Of a DNA stretch of 32,459 bases, positions 1 through 8,319 are shown piece by piece. Position 1 is the stretch's first letter, and each line of letters begins with the position of its first letter. The notes under the pieces are model-generated. The model made no database searches. It had not been told where the DNA came from and was given only the letters and a program-made list of their open reading frames with translations. The stretch lies in NCBI RefSeq assembly GCF_000818195.1, contig NZ_JTHL01000001.1:4574308-4606766 (forward strand). Reading direction: 5' to 3'. The DNA comes from Streptomyces sp. 150FB (lineage in GTDB: Bacteria; Actinomycetota; Actinomycetes; Streptomycetales; Streptomycetaceae). The translations under genes and the position numbers were made by a program.

Positions 1-492
1 GTCGCCGGCGGGAGCACCGCCGCCGCCCTGCTGGCCACCGCCGCTGGGACCGCCGCCCCAGCCACCGCCGCCCTGCTGGCCGCCACCGCCTCCGCCGTAT
101 CCACCCTGGCCGCCCTGACCGCTACGGCCGGTGGTCTTGGTGACCTTGGCCGTGGCGCTCTTGAGGCTGGGGCCGACTTCTTCGACATCCAGCTCGTAGA
201 CCGTGCGCTTGACGCCCTCGCGGTCGTCGTAGGTCCGCTGCTTGAGCCGGCCCTGCACGACTACGCGCATGCCTCGCTGCAACGACTCCGCGACGTTCTC
301 CGCTGCCTGACGCCAGACCGTGCAGGTGAGGAACAGGCTGTCGCCGTCCTTCCACTCATTGGTCTGGCGGTCGAACACACGGGGGGTGGACGCGACACGG
401 AAGTTCGCGACCGCCGCCCCGGAAGGGGTGAAGCGCAGCTCGGGGTCGTCGACGAGATTGCCGACGACCGTGATGACGGTCTCGCCTGCCAT
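1..492 (-). CDS. ssb: Single-stranded DNA-binding protein SSB (3' end missing)
   Basis: SSB binds single-stranded DNA during replication, repair and recombination. The N-terminal ~110 residues form the OB fold, starting [13 protein letters not shown] with [13 protein letters not shown] and a VVVQGRL strand as in bacterial SSBs. From about residue 120 the chain becomes a Gly/Gln-rich linker (runs of [10 protein letters not shown]). The window edge cuts the gene after 164 codons, so the acidic C-terminal tip that recruits partner proteins is not visible. The start is the ATG at 492; the next upstream gene, rpsF, ends 86 nt before it. Gene order rpsF-ssb is the usual one, and rpsR and rplI would be expected beyond the left edge. 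Identity is clear from the sequence; only the 3' end is unknown. Confidence 0.96.
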   Translation of the reverse strand, partial: MAGETVITVVGNLVDDPELRFTPSGAAVANFRVASTPRVFDRQTNEWKDGDSLFLTCTVWRQAAENVAESLQRGMRVVVQGRLKQRTYDDREGVKRTVYELDVEEVGPSLKSATAKVTKTTGRSGQGGQGGYGGGGGGQQGGGGWGGGPSGGGQQGGGGAPAGD

Positions 493-547
493 GGGGGAAC
501 CTCTCGGCGGGGATTGGCTGCTTGCTGTTACTCGGACCCGATGACCT

Positions 548-585
548 CTGAGCCGGAAGCTCAGTCAGAGCGGGAAGCTCAGTGG
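548..585 (-). repeat. Tandem 18-nt repeat forming two small hairpins between rpsF and ssb
   Basis: Two adjacent 18-nt units (550-567 and 568-585) share GAGCnGGAAGCTCAGT and differ at one position within it. Each can fold into a small hairpin; the one at 548-564 is CTGAGC-CGGAA-GCTCAG. The second unit contains the rpsF stop codon (579-581). It may be a weak attenuator or processing site between the two genes, but that is inference. Confidence 0.5.
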
Positions 586-869
586 GTCTCGGGACGGAGG
601 ACCTTGGTCCGGAGGACCGACTCGTTCAGGTTCATCTGTCGGTCGAGCTCCTTGACGATCGCGGGCTCAGCCTGCAGATCGATGACCGAGTAGATGCCCT
701 CGGGCTTCTTGTTGATCTCGTAGGAGAGACGACGACGGCCCCAGGTGTCGACCTTCTCGACCTTTCCGTTGCCCTCGCGGACGACGGAGAGGAAGTTCTC
801 GATCAGCGGGGAGACTGCTCGCTCCTCGAGATCGGGGTCGAGGATGACCATCACCTCGTAGTGACGCAT
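579..869 (-). CDS. rpsF: 30S ribosomal protein S6
   Basis: S6 binds the central domain of 16S rRNA together with S18 in the 30S subunit. The product is 96 residues, the normal length, starting [16 protein letters not shown] and carrying the typical S6 features [15 protein letters not shown] and the [11 protein letters not shown] end. The frame stays open 23 codons further upstream, but the ATG at 869 is chosen because AAAGGAGGT lies directly in front of it and the protein then begins like all S6 proteins. It is first in an rpsF-ssb operon. Identification is secure. Confidence 0.98.
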   Translation of the reverse strand: MRHYEVMVILDPDLEERAVSPLIENFLSVVREGNGKVEKVDTWGRRRLSYEINKKPEGIYSVIDLQAEPAIVKELDRQMNLNESVLRTKVLRPETH

Positions 870-1168
870 GTAAAACCCACCTCCTTTGGACTCAGCGGCC
901 ACGGTCGTTCCGTGGCAGGAGGGTCGTATGCGTAGCAACGGTATCGGCCGCCACTGACAATCCCGCTCCGAGAGGCTCTTGGAGGCTCCGAGCGCCAGGA
1001 TCGTCGGCCGGTCCGTGATCAGACCTGGGCAGACACCGGTGCAGACCGTACAGACTACCCACAGACCGGCTTCCGGTTGAAATCAGGCCGCTCCTGGACG
1101 CACTCTGTATACGACGGGTGTGAGCGGCGTCACTCAGCGCCGCCTCCGGCAAAGCCAGGAGGTGCCTC
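870..1168. promoter_or_regulatory. Divergent intergenic region rpsF / small membrane protein gene
   Basis: This 299-nt gap must hold the promoters of two divergent genes. In the rpsF mRNA orientation there is a 6-bp hairpin CCACGG-AACGA-CCGTGG (about 900-916) just upstream of the strong AAAGGAGGTG ribosome-binding site. S6:S18 autoregulatory leaders are known in many bacteria, but I cannot confirm that this hairpin is one. On the plus strand AGGAGGTG at about 1157-1164 precedes the ATG at 1169. I see no convincing -35/-10 pair. Confidence 0.35.
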
Positions 1169-1483
1169 ATGGCACAGGCAATGCGACCGCACCAGACCGG
1201 TTCTCTGTTCGCGACGGACGGCAGATCTCATCCACTCCAGGATTCCCTGATGGTGGCGGCGCTCGTCCTGGGCGCCCTCGCCGTGGCCACGGCGTTCTTC
1301 CACGACCTGCATCTGGTCAGCTCATGGGCCGGACTCGTGGGGATCTTCGCGGGCGGAATCGGGCAGTACGTCTCCGTCACGACGCGTGAACGCTTCCTGA
1401 CCATCCTCGGTCTGGGGGCATCGGCGGTCGGCTTCTTCATCGGGATGGCGCACGGCGGATTGTTCGGCGGAGTCATCGGCTGA
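1169..1483 (+). CDS. Small integral membrane protein, function unknown
   Basis: A 104-residue protein with a short polar N-terminus and three probable membrane segments: about residues 28-45 (MVAALVLGALAVATAFF), 50-70 (LVSSWAGLVGIFAGGIGQYV) and 76-103, the last ending in a Gly-rich stretch. The start at 1169 is supported by AGGAGGTG seven bases upstream. It is divergent from rpsF and 122 nt upstream of femX, so it may be co-transcribed with femX. I do not recognise a named family. Small proteins of this kind recur beside rpsF in streptomycetes (recollection, not checked). Coding status is supported by the ribosome-binding site and a coherent membrane pattern. Confidence 0.75.
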   Translation: MAQAMRPHQTGSLFATDGRSHPLQDSLMVAALVLGALAVATAFFHDLHLVSSWAGLVGIFAGGIGQYVSVTTRERFLTILGLGASAVGFFIGMAHGGLFGGVIG

Positions 1484-1605
1484 CCCGGGCCGTTCAACTG
1501 CTCTGCCACACGGCCAGACGGGGCGCTCCACAGGCGCAGTAGGCTTCGGCGCGAGAGCCGGAGCCCCTGTATCGATGGGGACACACCTGCCGAGGAGCGC
1601 CCCGC

Positions 1606-2724
1606 ATGAGCCTGACCCTGAGGACCATCAGCCGCGAGCAGCATCTGGCGTACATCCAGAGTCTGCCCGCGGCGAGTCATTGCCAGGTCCCGGCATGGGC
1701 TGATGTGAAGACGGAATGGCGTTCGGAGAACCTGGGATGGTTCGACGCAAACGAGCAGCTTGTCGGCGCCGGGCTGGTGCTCTACCGCCAACTCCCCAAG
1801 ATCAAGCGGTATCTGGCGTATCTGCCCGAGGGCCCGGTCATCAACTGGTACGCGCCGAATTTGGACGACTGGCTGCGGCCGATGCTGGCGCACCTCAAGC
1901 ACCAGGGCGCGTTCTCCGTGAAGATGGGGCCGCCGGTCGTGATCCGGCGCTGGGACTCCACCGCCATCAAGTCCGGTATCCAGGACCCTGAGGTCAAGCG
2001 GCTGCGTGACGTCGAGGCGACGCTCATCGAGCCGCGCGCCTTCGAAGTCTCCGACCGGCTGCGGAAGATGGGCTGGCAGCAGGGCGAGGACGGCGGTGCC
2101 GGCTTCGGCGACGTACAGCCCCGCTACGTCTTCCAGGTCCCCCTCGCGAACCGCTCGCTGGACGATGTCCTCAAGGGCTTCAACCAGCTCTGGCGGCGCA
2201 ACATCAAGAAGGCCGAGAAGGCCGGGGTGGACGTCGTACAGGGCGGCTACGAGGAACTCGCCGAGTGGCAGCGGCTGTACGAGATCACCGCCGAGCGCGA
2301 CCACTTCCGGCCCCGCCCGCTGTCGTACTTCCAGCGCATGTGGACCGTCCTCAACACCGAGGACCCCAACCGCATGCGCCTGTACTTCGCCCGTCACGAG
2401 GGCGAGAACGTCGCCGCCGCCACCATGCTGATCGTCGGCGGCCACGTCTGGTACTCCTACGGCGCCTCCGCGAACCACAAGCGTGAGGTCCGGCCCTCGA
2501 ACGCGATGCAGTGGCGGATGCTGCGCGACGCCTACGCGATGGGCGCGACCGTCTACGACCTGCGCGGCATCTCCGATTCCCTGGACGAGACCGACCATCT
2601 CTTCGGTCTGATCCAGTTCAAGGTGGGCACCGGCGGCGAGGCCGTCGAGTACATCGGCGAGTGGGACTTCCCGCTCAACAAGCTGCTGCACAAGGCGCTC
2701 GACATGTATATGTCGCGCCGGTGA
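1606..2724 (+). CDS. femX: FemX-like lipid II:glycine glycyltransferase
   Basis: FemABX-family non-ribosomal peptidyl transferase. In streptomycetes, whose peptidoglycan has LL-diaminopimelate and a single bridging glycine, the FemX homologue adds glycine from Gly-tRNA to the stem peptide of lipid II in the cytoplasm (established for the family). The 372-residue protein has the two-lobed GNAT-like arrangement: an N-lobe with ASHCQVPAWADVK and YLPEGPVINW, and a C-lobe with WYSYGASANHKREVRPSNAM and VYDLRGISD...GLIQFKVGTGG, a family signature. A GAGGAG lies about 12 bases upstream of the ATG. The alanine-racemase-like gene follows 143 nt downstream, fitting a wall-precursor role. Confidence 0.88.
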   Translation: MSLTLRTISREQHLAYIQSLPAASHCQVPAWADVKTEWRSENLGWFDANEQLVGAGLVLYRQLPKIKRYLAYLPEGPVINWYAPNLDDWLRPMLAHLKHQGAFSVKMGPPVVIRRWDSTAIKSGIQDPEVKRLRDVEATLIEPRAFEVSDRLRKMGWQQGEDGGAGFGDVQPRYVFQVPLANRSLDDVLKGFNQLWRRNIKKAEKAGVDVVQGGYEELAEWQRLYEITAERDHFRPRPLSYFQRMWTVLNTEDPNRMRLYFARHEGENVAAATMLIVGGHVWYSYGASANHKREVRPSNAMQWRMLRDAYAMGATVYDLRGISDSLDETDHLFGLIQFKVGTGGEAVEYIGEWDFPLNKLLHKALDMYMSRR

Positions 2725-2773
2725 CGGTGATACGGCGATTTCCGTAAAGCCGCCAAGACCCCCAAGATCACCC

Positions 2774-2809
2774 ATATCCTTCGTAGCCTTCATATCCTTC
2801 GTACCCTTC
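2774..2809 (+). repeat. 18-nt tandem direct repeat upstream of racemase-like gene
   Basis: Two head-to-tail 18-nt units (2774-2791 and 2792-2809) of the form ATATCCTTCGTANCCTTC match at 17 of 18 positions. The tract is pyrimidine-rich and lies about 60 nt before the downstream ATG. No function is apparent; slippage duplication is the simplest explanation. Confidence 0.6.
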
Positions 2810-2867
2810 ACCCCCTCCGTACACCGCGGCTCACACACCGCAGCCACGAGAAAGGTTCCGGACCGGC

Positions 2868-3899
2868 ATGGCGCTCTCCCTCTACGTCGACACCGCGCGC
2901 TGGCGGGCGCACCAGAAGTCGGTCATCGAGCAGTTCCCGGGTCTCGTCCCGGTCTGCAAAGGCAATGGCTACGGCTTCGGCCATGAGCGGCTCTCCGACG
3001 AGACCACTCGCTTCGGTTCCGACATGCTCGCCGTCGGCACCATCTACGAAGCTGCCAGGATCAAGGACTGGTTCAGCGGCGACCTCCTCGTCCTCACGCC
3101 CTTCCGCCGGGGTGAGGAACCCGTACCGCTGCCCGACCGCGTAGTGCGGTCCGTCTCCTCCGTCGACGGGGTGTTCGCCCTGGTGGGCGCCCGCGTCGTG
3201 ATCGAGTGCATGAGCTCGATGAAGCGCCACGGGGTCCGGGAGGAGGAGCTCGGCCAGCTCCACGCGGCCATCGAGGACGTACGCCTGGAGGGCTTCGCCC
3301 TGCACCTGCCGCTGGACCGTACGGACGGGTCCGACGCGGTCGAGGAGGTCATCGGCTGGATGGACCGGCTGCGGGCCGCCCGGCTGCCCCTGCACACGAT
3401 GTTCGTCAGCCACCTGCGGGCCGAGGAGCTGGCCAGGCTCCAGCAGCAGTTCCCGCAGACGCGCTTCCGCGCCCGGATCGGCACCCGGCTGTGGCTGGGG
3501 GATCACGAGGCGACCGAGTACCGCGGCTCCGTACTGGACGTCACCAAGGTCGTGAAGGGTGACCGGTTCGGTTACCGCCAGCAGAAGGTCGCCTCGGACG
3601 GCTGGCTGGTCGTCGTCGCCGGGGGCACCTCCCACGGGGTGGGGCTGGAGGCGCCGAAGGCGCTGCACGGCGTGGGACCGCGGGCCAAGGGCGTGGCGAG
3701 AGCCGGCCTGGCCACGGTCAACCGGAACCTGTCGCCGTTCGTCTGGTCCGGCAAGCAGCGCTGGTTCGCCGAGCCGCCGCACATGCAGGTGTCGATCCTG
3801 TTCGTGCCGTCGGACGCGCAGGAACCGAGGGTCGGTGACGAGCTGGTGGCTCATCTGCGTCACACGACGACACAGTTCGACCGGCTCGTCGACCGCTGA
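2868..3899 (+). CDS. Alanine racemase-like PLP-dependent protein
   Basis: Fold-type III PLP enzyme of the alanine racemase N-terminal-domain superfamily. The PLP-binding lysine is Lys31 in VCKGNGYGFG, matching the VVKADAYGHG motif of Alr. The barrel continues through ECMSSMKRHG and RARIGTRLWLGD, and a shorter C-terminal beta domain follows. Tyr236 in FGYRQQ aligns with the second catalytic base of Alr (Tyr265 in the Geobacillus enzyme). The usual GYADG motif is replaced by AGGTSHG, and the CMD/SMD motif near the end is not recognisable (HMQVSILF). At 343 residues it is slightly shorter than typical Alr. It may make D-alanine for the wall, fitting its place after femX, or racemise another amino acid. 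The substrate is inference. Confidence 0.72.
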   Translation: MALSLYVDTARWRAHQKSVIEQFPGLVPVCKGNGYGFGHERLSDETTRFGSDMLAVGTIYEAARIKDWFSGDLLVLTPFRRGEEPVPLPDRVVRSVSSVDGVFALVGARVVIECMSSMKRHGVREEELGQLHAAIEDVRLEGFALHLPLDRTDGSDAVEEVIGWMDRLRAARLPLHTMFVSHLRAEELARLQQQFPQTRFRARIGTRLWLGDHEATEYRGSVLDVTKVVKGDRFGYRQQKVASDGWLVVVAGGTSHGVGLEAPKALHGVGPRAKGVARAGLATVNRNLSPFVWSGKQRWFAEPPHMQVSILFVPSDAQEPRVGDELVAHLRHTTTQFDRLVDR

Positions 3900-3926
3900 G
3901 CCCACCGGCCCGGCGCCGATCGCTCT

Positions 3927-3957
3927 CTCCGGCTCCCTGGACCCCGCGGAGCCGGAG
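3927..3957. terminator. Hairpin between convergent racemase-like and GT87-like genes
   Basis: A perfect 10-bp stem, CTCCGGCTCC paired with GGAGCCGGAG, with an 11-nt loop, 28 nt after the racemase-like stop codon. A second GC-rich hairpin follows (GGAGCCCC at 3979-3986 with GGGGCTCC at 4009-4016). There is no T-tract. The position between convergent genes suggests bidirectional termination. Confidence 0.55.
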
Positions 3958-4026
3958 CCGAGGCCCAGGGGGCCCCGGGGAGCCCCGAGGCCCCGCATGA
4001 GGCGGAAGGGGGCTCCGAGGCCCTGC

Positions 4027-5529
4027 TCAGGCGTCGCCCGGCGCCCGGCCGTCGCCCGGCGGCGACCACACCCCCCAGTCGACCTGTGCGCCCTCCGCCG
4101 GCCGCCCGGGACGGACTCTCGCCTGTCCGACGACGAAGACATCCGGTGCACCGTCCAGAACGCCGCCCGACGGGTCGTCGGAGCCGTCGGTCCGTACGCC
4201 GTCCCGCTCCGGCATCAGGATGTCCCGTACGACCATCGCGCACAGGTACAGCGTTCCCAGCAGGTGCACGGCGATGGCGAGTTGGTACCCCTCCGTCGGC
4301 AGTCCCTTGTGAGCGTCGCCGCTCGTCGTGTACGCGAGGTACATCCAGATGCCGAGGAAGTACATGACCTCGGCGGCCTGCCAGATCAGGAAGTCGCGCC
4401 AGCGCGGCCTGGCCAGCGCCGCGAGCGGGACCAGCCACAGTACGTACTGCGGTGAGTAGACCTTGTTCGTCAGGATGAAGGCGGCGACGACGAGCAGTGC
4501 GAGCTGTGCGAAGCGCGGCCTGCGCGGAGCCATCAGGGCCAGCGCCCCGATGCCGAGGCACGCCAGGATCATCAGCAGCGTCGCGTACGTGTTGACACTG
4601 CCGACGTCCAGCGACCTGCCCGTGCGCTGGCTGATGATCAGCCAGAAGGAACCGAAGTCGACCTGACGCTCCTGGCTGAAGGTGTAGAACTTCTTCCACC
4701 CCTCCGGCGCCAGCGCCATCACCGGCAGGTTCACCACCAGCCAGGCACCGGCCGCGCCGAGCAGCGCCACCCCGTACGCCCGGAGCTTGCCGGCCCGCCA
4801 GCACAGGACGAGCAGCGGCCCGAGCAGCAGTACCGGGTAGAGCTTGGCGGCTGTCGCGAGCCCGATGAGCACACCGAAGGCCAGGGCCCTCCCGCGCGAC
4901 CACATCAGCATTCCGGCGGCCGTCAGGGCGACCGCCAGCAGGTCCCAGTTGATGGTGGCCGTGAGGGCGAAGGCAGGCGCGAGGGCGACCAGCAGGGCGT
5001 CCCAGGGACGGCGGCGGTGGATACGGGCCGTGCAGACGGCGATGACGGCCGCGCAGATCATCAGCATGCCCGCGTTGACCATCCAGTACATCTGGTCGCG
5101 GTACTGCATCGAGCCGCCGGGCGTGATCCACGAGGCGACCTCCATGAAGACACCCGTCAGGACGGGGTACTCCAGGTAGTCCATGTCGCCGGGCAGCCGG
5201 TCGAAGTACGGCACGAGGTTCGCGGCGAACCCGCGCCCCTCGAACAGGTGCGGGATGTCCGAGTAGCAGGCGTGGGTGTACTGGGAGCTGGCGCCCCGGA
5301 ACCACGCCCAGTCGTAACACGGCATCTTCTGCGCCATACCGAGCGCGAACATCCCGATGGCCACCAGCGCGACGACGCGCACAGGGGTGAGCCAGTTGCT
5401 GCCGAACCAGGCCCAGCGTCCGACGGGGCCGCCGATCAGCTCACTGCCGGCCGCGGCGATCTCGTCGCGGCGGGTGGGCGGTACGACCGAAGCGTCCTGG
5501 TGCGCGGTTGTCTCTTCTGTGCTCGGCAT
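4027..5529 (-). CDS. GT87/DUF2029-like membrane glycosyltransferase
   Basis: A 500-residue polytopic membrane protein with roughly ten hydrophobic segments spread over its length. The first loop contains WAWFRGASSQY and DYLEYPVLTG; a YP(P)-type motif after the first membrane segment is typical of GT-C enzymes of the GT87 family (polyprenyl-phosphate-mannose-dependent mannosyltransferases of actinobacteria). Acceptor and donor cannot be read from the sequence. Two in-frame ATGs lie close together; 5529 is preferred over 5538 because GGCAGG is then nine bases upstream rather than touching the start. It is downstream of the class A PBP gene on the same strand but separated by a strong hairpin. 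M. tuberculosis has a similar gene beside ponA1 (recollection). Confidence 0.75.
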   Translation of the reverse strand: MPSTEETTAHQDASVVPPTRRDEIAAAGSELIGGPVGRWAWFGSNWLTPVRVVALVAIGMFALGMAQKMPCYDWAWFRGASSQYTHACYSDIPHLFEGRGFAANLVPYFDRLPGDMDYLEYPVLTGVFMEVASWITPGGSMQYRDQMYWMVNAGMLMICAAVIAVCTARIHRRRPWDALLVALAPAFALTATINWDLLAVALTAAGMLMWSRGRALAFGVLIGLATAAKLYPVLLLGPLLVLCWRAGKLRAYGVALLGAAGAWLVVNLPVMALAPEGWKKFYTFSQERQVDFGSFWLIISQRTGRSLDVGSVNTYATLLMILACLGIGALALMAPRRPRFAQLALLVVAAFILTNKVYSPQYVLWLVPLAALARPRWRDFLIWQAAEVMYFLGIWMYLAYTTSGDAHKGLPTEGYQLAIAVHLLGTLYLCAMVVRDILMPERDGVRTDGSDDPSGGVLDGAPDVFVVGQARVRPGRPAEGAQVDWGVWSPPGDGRAPGDA

Positions 5530-5565
5530 GCTGAACATCCTGCCGTACGCGGCCGTGGACGCGGC

Positions 5566-5621
5566 GAGGGCCGCCGCTCCGGCCCGTACGGCGTGCGTAC
5601 GGCCCGGGAGCGACGGCCCTC
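5566..5621 (-). terminator. Long imperfect hairpin downstream of the PBP gene
   Basis: GAGGGCCG...GCTCC...CCGTAC on the left pairs with GTACGG...GGAGCG...CGGCCCTC on the right, giving a stem of more than 20 bp with one mismatch and small bulges. It lies between the PBP stop (5650) and the next start (5529). It probably terminates the PBP transcript. Confidence 0.65.
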
Positions 5622-5649
5622 CTGTCAGCGGCGGGGGGTGGGGAGCCTG

Positions 5650-8319
5650 TCAGCCCCCCGGGCCGCCGAAGAGGCCACCGTTGCCGTTCTGGCCGCCGTT
5701 GCCGTTCTGACCGCCGTCCTGGCCGCCGTTCTGGCCGTTCTGCCCGCCGTCCTGGCCGCCACCCGGTTGTGTGGGGGTCTCGCTGCCCCCTCCGTTGGCT
5801 CCGCCACCGTGGTCCCCGCCGCCTCCGTTGGCACTGCAGCCCAGGAGCGGGTCGCAGGAATTGGAGGCGGTGGGTGCCGACGAGGACGGGGTCTCGGACG
5901 GCGTCTCGGAAGGCGTCTCGGACGGTGTCTCGGACGGGGCCGACTTGCTCGGCGTCGGGGACGGTGAGGCTCCCTGCCCGTAGAAGGTGCCCCCGATCGG
6001 GGTGGGCTTCGGGAAGGTGAGGGCCGGCTGGCCGTTGAGCGCCAGCGTCATGTAGTCGCGGAAGATCTCCGAGGGGAACGAGGCACCGTGGATGGTCTCC
6101 TGGCCGCCGGTCCCGTACATCTCCAGGAACTTCTTGACGTCCGCCCCGTCGTCCACCCGGAACATGTCGATGGCGGTCGACAACTGCGGGGTGTAGCCCA
6201 CGAACCACGCCGACTTGTTTCCGTCGGTGGTGCCGGTCTTGCCGGCGATCTGGCGTCCCGGGACCGCGGCGTTCGTACCCGTACCGGACTTGACGACCGT
6301 CTGCAGGACGTCGGTCACGTTGTTCGCGACGTCGGCGGTGTATCCGACCTTCGCCTTGTCCGTGTGCGTCCAGGCGTTCGCGCCCTCATGCTTCACCGAG
6401 GCCACGGAGTAGGGGTCGCGCTGCTGGCCCTCGGCCGCGAAGGTGCCGTAGGCACCCGCCATACGGATGGCGCTGGGGTCGGAGATACCGATGGAGAACG
6501 ACGGAACGTCGCTCTTCGACAGGGAACTCGACAGAAGCCCGGCGTCGATGGCGGACTGCCGCACCTTGGGAATCCCTATGTCCATGCCCAACTGGACGAA
6601 CGGGGAGTTGACGGACTCCCGCATGGCCTCACGCAGACTGATCGGACCGAGGTCGGCGTCGTCGTCGTTGGTCTGGAGCCACTCCTTGCCTTCCTCGTTG
6701 GTCCAGATCGAACCGTCGTAGTCCTTGATCTTCAGCTTGTTCTTGCCGCTGAAACGACTCTTGTCCGGATTGATGAGGATACGGTCCGACTCAGGCTGAT
6801 TTCTGGGCTTGGTGGGGTCCATCACACCGTCCCGCATCGCCGCGGCCAGCACGAACGGCTTGAAGGTCGACCCGACCTGCGCACCCGTGGAGTCGGCGTT
6901 GTTGGTGAAGTGCTTGGTGGCGTCGCTGCCGCCGTAGACCGCGACGATCTTCCCGGTCTTCGGATCGACGGACGCGCCGCCGAACTGGACGTATTTGTCC
7001 TCCGGCCGCTTCTTCGGATCGATATTGGCGTCGTAGACCTTCTTGACCGAGCTCTCCAGCGCGTTCACCTTCTTCTTGTTGAAGGTGGTGAAGATCTGGT
7101 AGCCGCCTCTGGAGAGGTCCGTGGCCGTGATGCCGGTGTTGTTGTTGATGACGTACGCCTTGGCGAGCGCCACCAGATAGCCGACCTGTCCGCTCAACTG
7201 GCCCGACTGCACCGGCCCTCTGGGCATGGGGAACTCCCCGGCCTCCGCCTTCGCGTACTCGTCCCGAAGGTTTTTCTTCACATCAGGGTTGGTGGACATG
7301 GCGTCCAGGATCTCGTGCCAGCGGGTGACGGCCCGCTGCTTGTTCGCCTCCGGGGTCGCCGCGGCGTTGAGGTCCTGCGCCCCCGCCGGGTCGTAGAGCG
7401 TCGCGCCCTTGAGCAACCCGGCGAGCATGGCGCACTGACTCGGGTTCAGGTCCTTGGCGTCCTTGTTGTAATACGTACGGGCGGCGGCCTGGATGCCGAA
7501 GGCGCCACGTCCGTAGAACGAGGTGTTCAGGTAGTCCGTCAGGATCTGCTTCTTGGTCAGCTTGGTGCCGACCTTGATCGAGATGAACATCTCCTTGAAC
7601 TTACGGCTGATGGTCTGGTCCTGGCTGAGGTAGGTGTTCTTCACGAACTGCTGGGTGATGGTCGAACCACCCTGGGTGTCCCCGCCCTTGGCCATGTTGA
7701 CCATGGCCCGGGCGATGCCCTGCGGGTCGATGCCCGAGTCCGTGTAGAACGACTTGTTCTCACCCGAGATGACGGCGTCCTGCATCGCCTGCGGGATCTC
7801 TTCGATCTTGATGTTCTGCCGGTTGATCCCACCACCGGTGGCGACCATCTGCGTGTTGTCGTCCCAGTAGTAGACGTTGTTCTGCGCCTGGGAGAGCTGG
7901 TTCGGGTTCGGCACGTCGACCAGGGCGTACGCGACGGCGCTGACGGCCACGATCGAGCCGAAGAACGCGATGACCAGGCCGGAGACCAGCTTCCAGGACG
8001 GCATCCAGTGCCGCCACCCGTACTTGTCGTGCCGCGGGTAGTCGATCAGCCGCTTCTTGCGCGGAGGCCCGCTCCGGCCACGGTCCGGCCCCTGAGGGCT
8101 GCCGCCGCGCCGGCCGCCACGCTGGGCGGCACGCCTGGCGGCGGCACGTCCTCCGTACGGCTGATCGTCGGGCGGCTCCTCTTCGAGAGAGCCGGAAGGT
8201 GAAGCCGAAGCCCCTCGGGAAGGGGCTGCGCGGCGGCCGGTTGGCTGCTGGGCTGCACGCCTGGCCGCGGCACGTCCGCCGCCCGGCTGCTGTGGCGGTT
8301 TGCGACGGTGCTCGCTCAT
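5650..8319 (-). CDS. Class A penicillin-binding protein (transglycosylase/transpeptidase)
   Basis: Bifunctional peptidoglycan synthase of 889 residues that polymerises lipid II glycan and crosslinks stem peptides outside the membrane. Residues 1-100 are a cytoplasmic Arg/Pro-rich tail with GGRAAARRAAQ twice (14-24 and 56-66). A single membrane anchor spans about 111-133. The GT51 domain follows: Glu187 in GENKSFY is the catalytic acid, then QGGSTITQQFVKN and GRGAFGIQAAA. The transpeptidase motifs are STFK (484-487, nucleophile Ser484), SVN (569-571) and KTGT (694-697). The C-terminus has SETP repeats and a long Gly/Gln/Asn-rich tail. The start at 8319 is set by GAGGAG nine bases upstream; the longer open frame upstream has no such site. 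It corresponds to mycobacterial PonA1-type proteins. Confidence 0.95.
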   Translation of the reverse strand: MSEHRRKPPQQPGGGRAAARRAAQQPTGRRAAPSRGASASPSGSLEEEPPDDQPYGGRAAARRAAQRGGRRGGSPQGPDRGRSGPPRKKRLIDYPRHDKYGWRHWMPSWKLVSGLVIAFFGSIVAVSAVAYALVDVPNPNQLSQAQNNVYYWDDNTQMVATGGGINRQNIKIEEIPQAMQDAVISGENKSFYTDSGIDPQGIARAMVNMAKGGDTQGGSTITQQFVKNTYLSQDQTISRKFKEMFISIKVGTKLTKKQILTDYLNTSFYGRGAFGIQAAARTYYNKDAKDLNPSQCAMLAGLLKGATLYDPAGAQDLNAAATPEANKQRAVTRWHEILDAMSTNPDVKKNLRDEYAKAEAGEFPMPRGPVQSGQLSGQVGYLVALAKAYVINNNTGITATDLSRGGYQIFTTFNKKKVNALESSVKKVYDANIDPKKRPEDKYVQFGGASVDPKTGKIVAVYGGSDATKHFTNNADSTGAQVGSTFKPFVLAAAMRDGVMDPTKPRNQPESDRILINPDKSRFSGKNKLKIKDYDGSIWTNEEGKEWLQTNDDDADLGPISLREAMRESVNSPFVQLGMDIGIPKVRQSAIDAGLLSSSLSKSDVPSFSIGISDPSAIRMAGAYGTFAAEGQQRDPYSVASVKHEGANAWTHTDKAKVGYTADVANNVTDVLQTVVKSGTGTNAAVPGRQIAGKTGTTDGNKSAWFVGYTPQLSTAIDMFRVDDGADVKKFLEMYGTGGQETIHGASFPSEIFRDYMTLALNGQPALTFPKPTPIGGTFYGQGASPSPTPSKSAPSETPSETPSETPSETPSSSAPTASNSCDPLLGCSANGGGGDHGGGANGGGSETPTQPGGGQDGGQNGQNGGQDGGQNGNGGQNGNGGLFGGPGG

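Noticed and set aside
5650..5830. Glycine/glutamine codon repeats mistaken for a CRISPR-like array
   Set aside because: The repeats are short, in frame, without unique spacers, and encode the PBP tail.
6088..8202. Long open frame on the plus strand opposite the PBP gene
   Set aside because: GC-rich streptomycete genes create long antisense open frames. The PBP frame has clear catalytic motifs, while this one is Arg/Val/Gly-rich without any recognisable domain.
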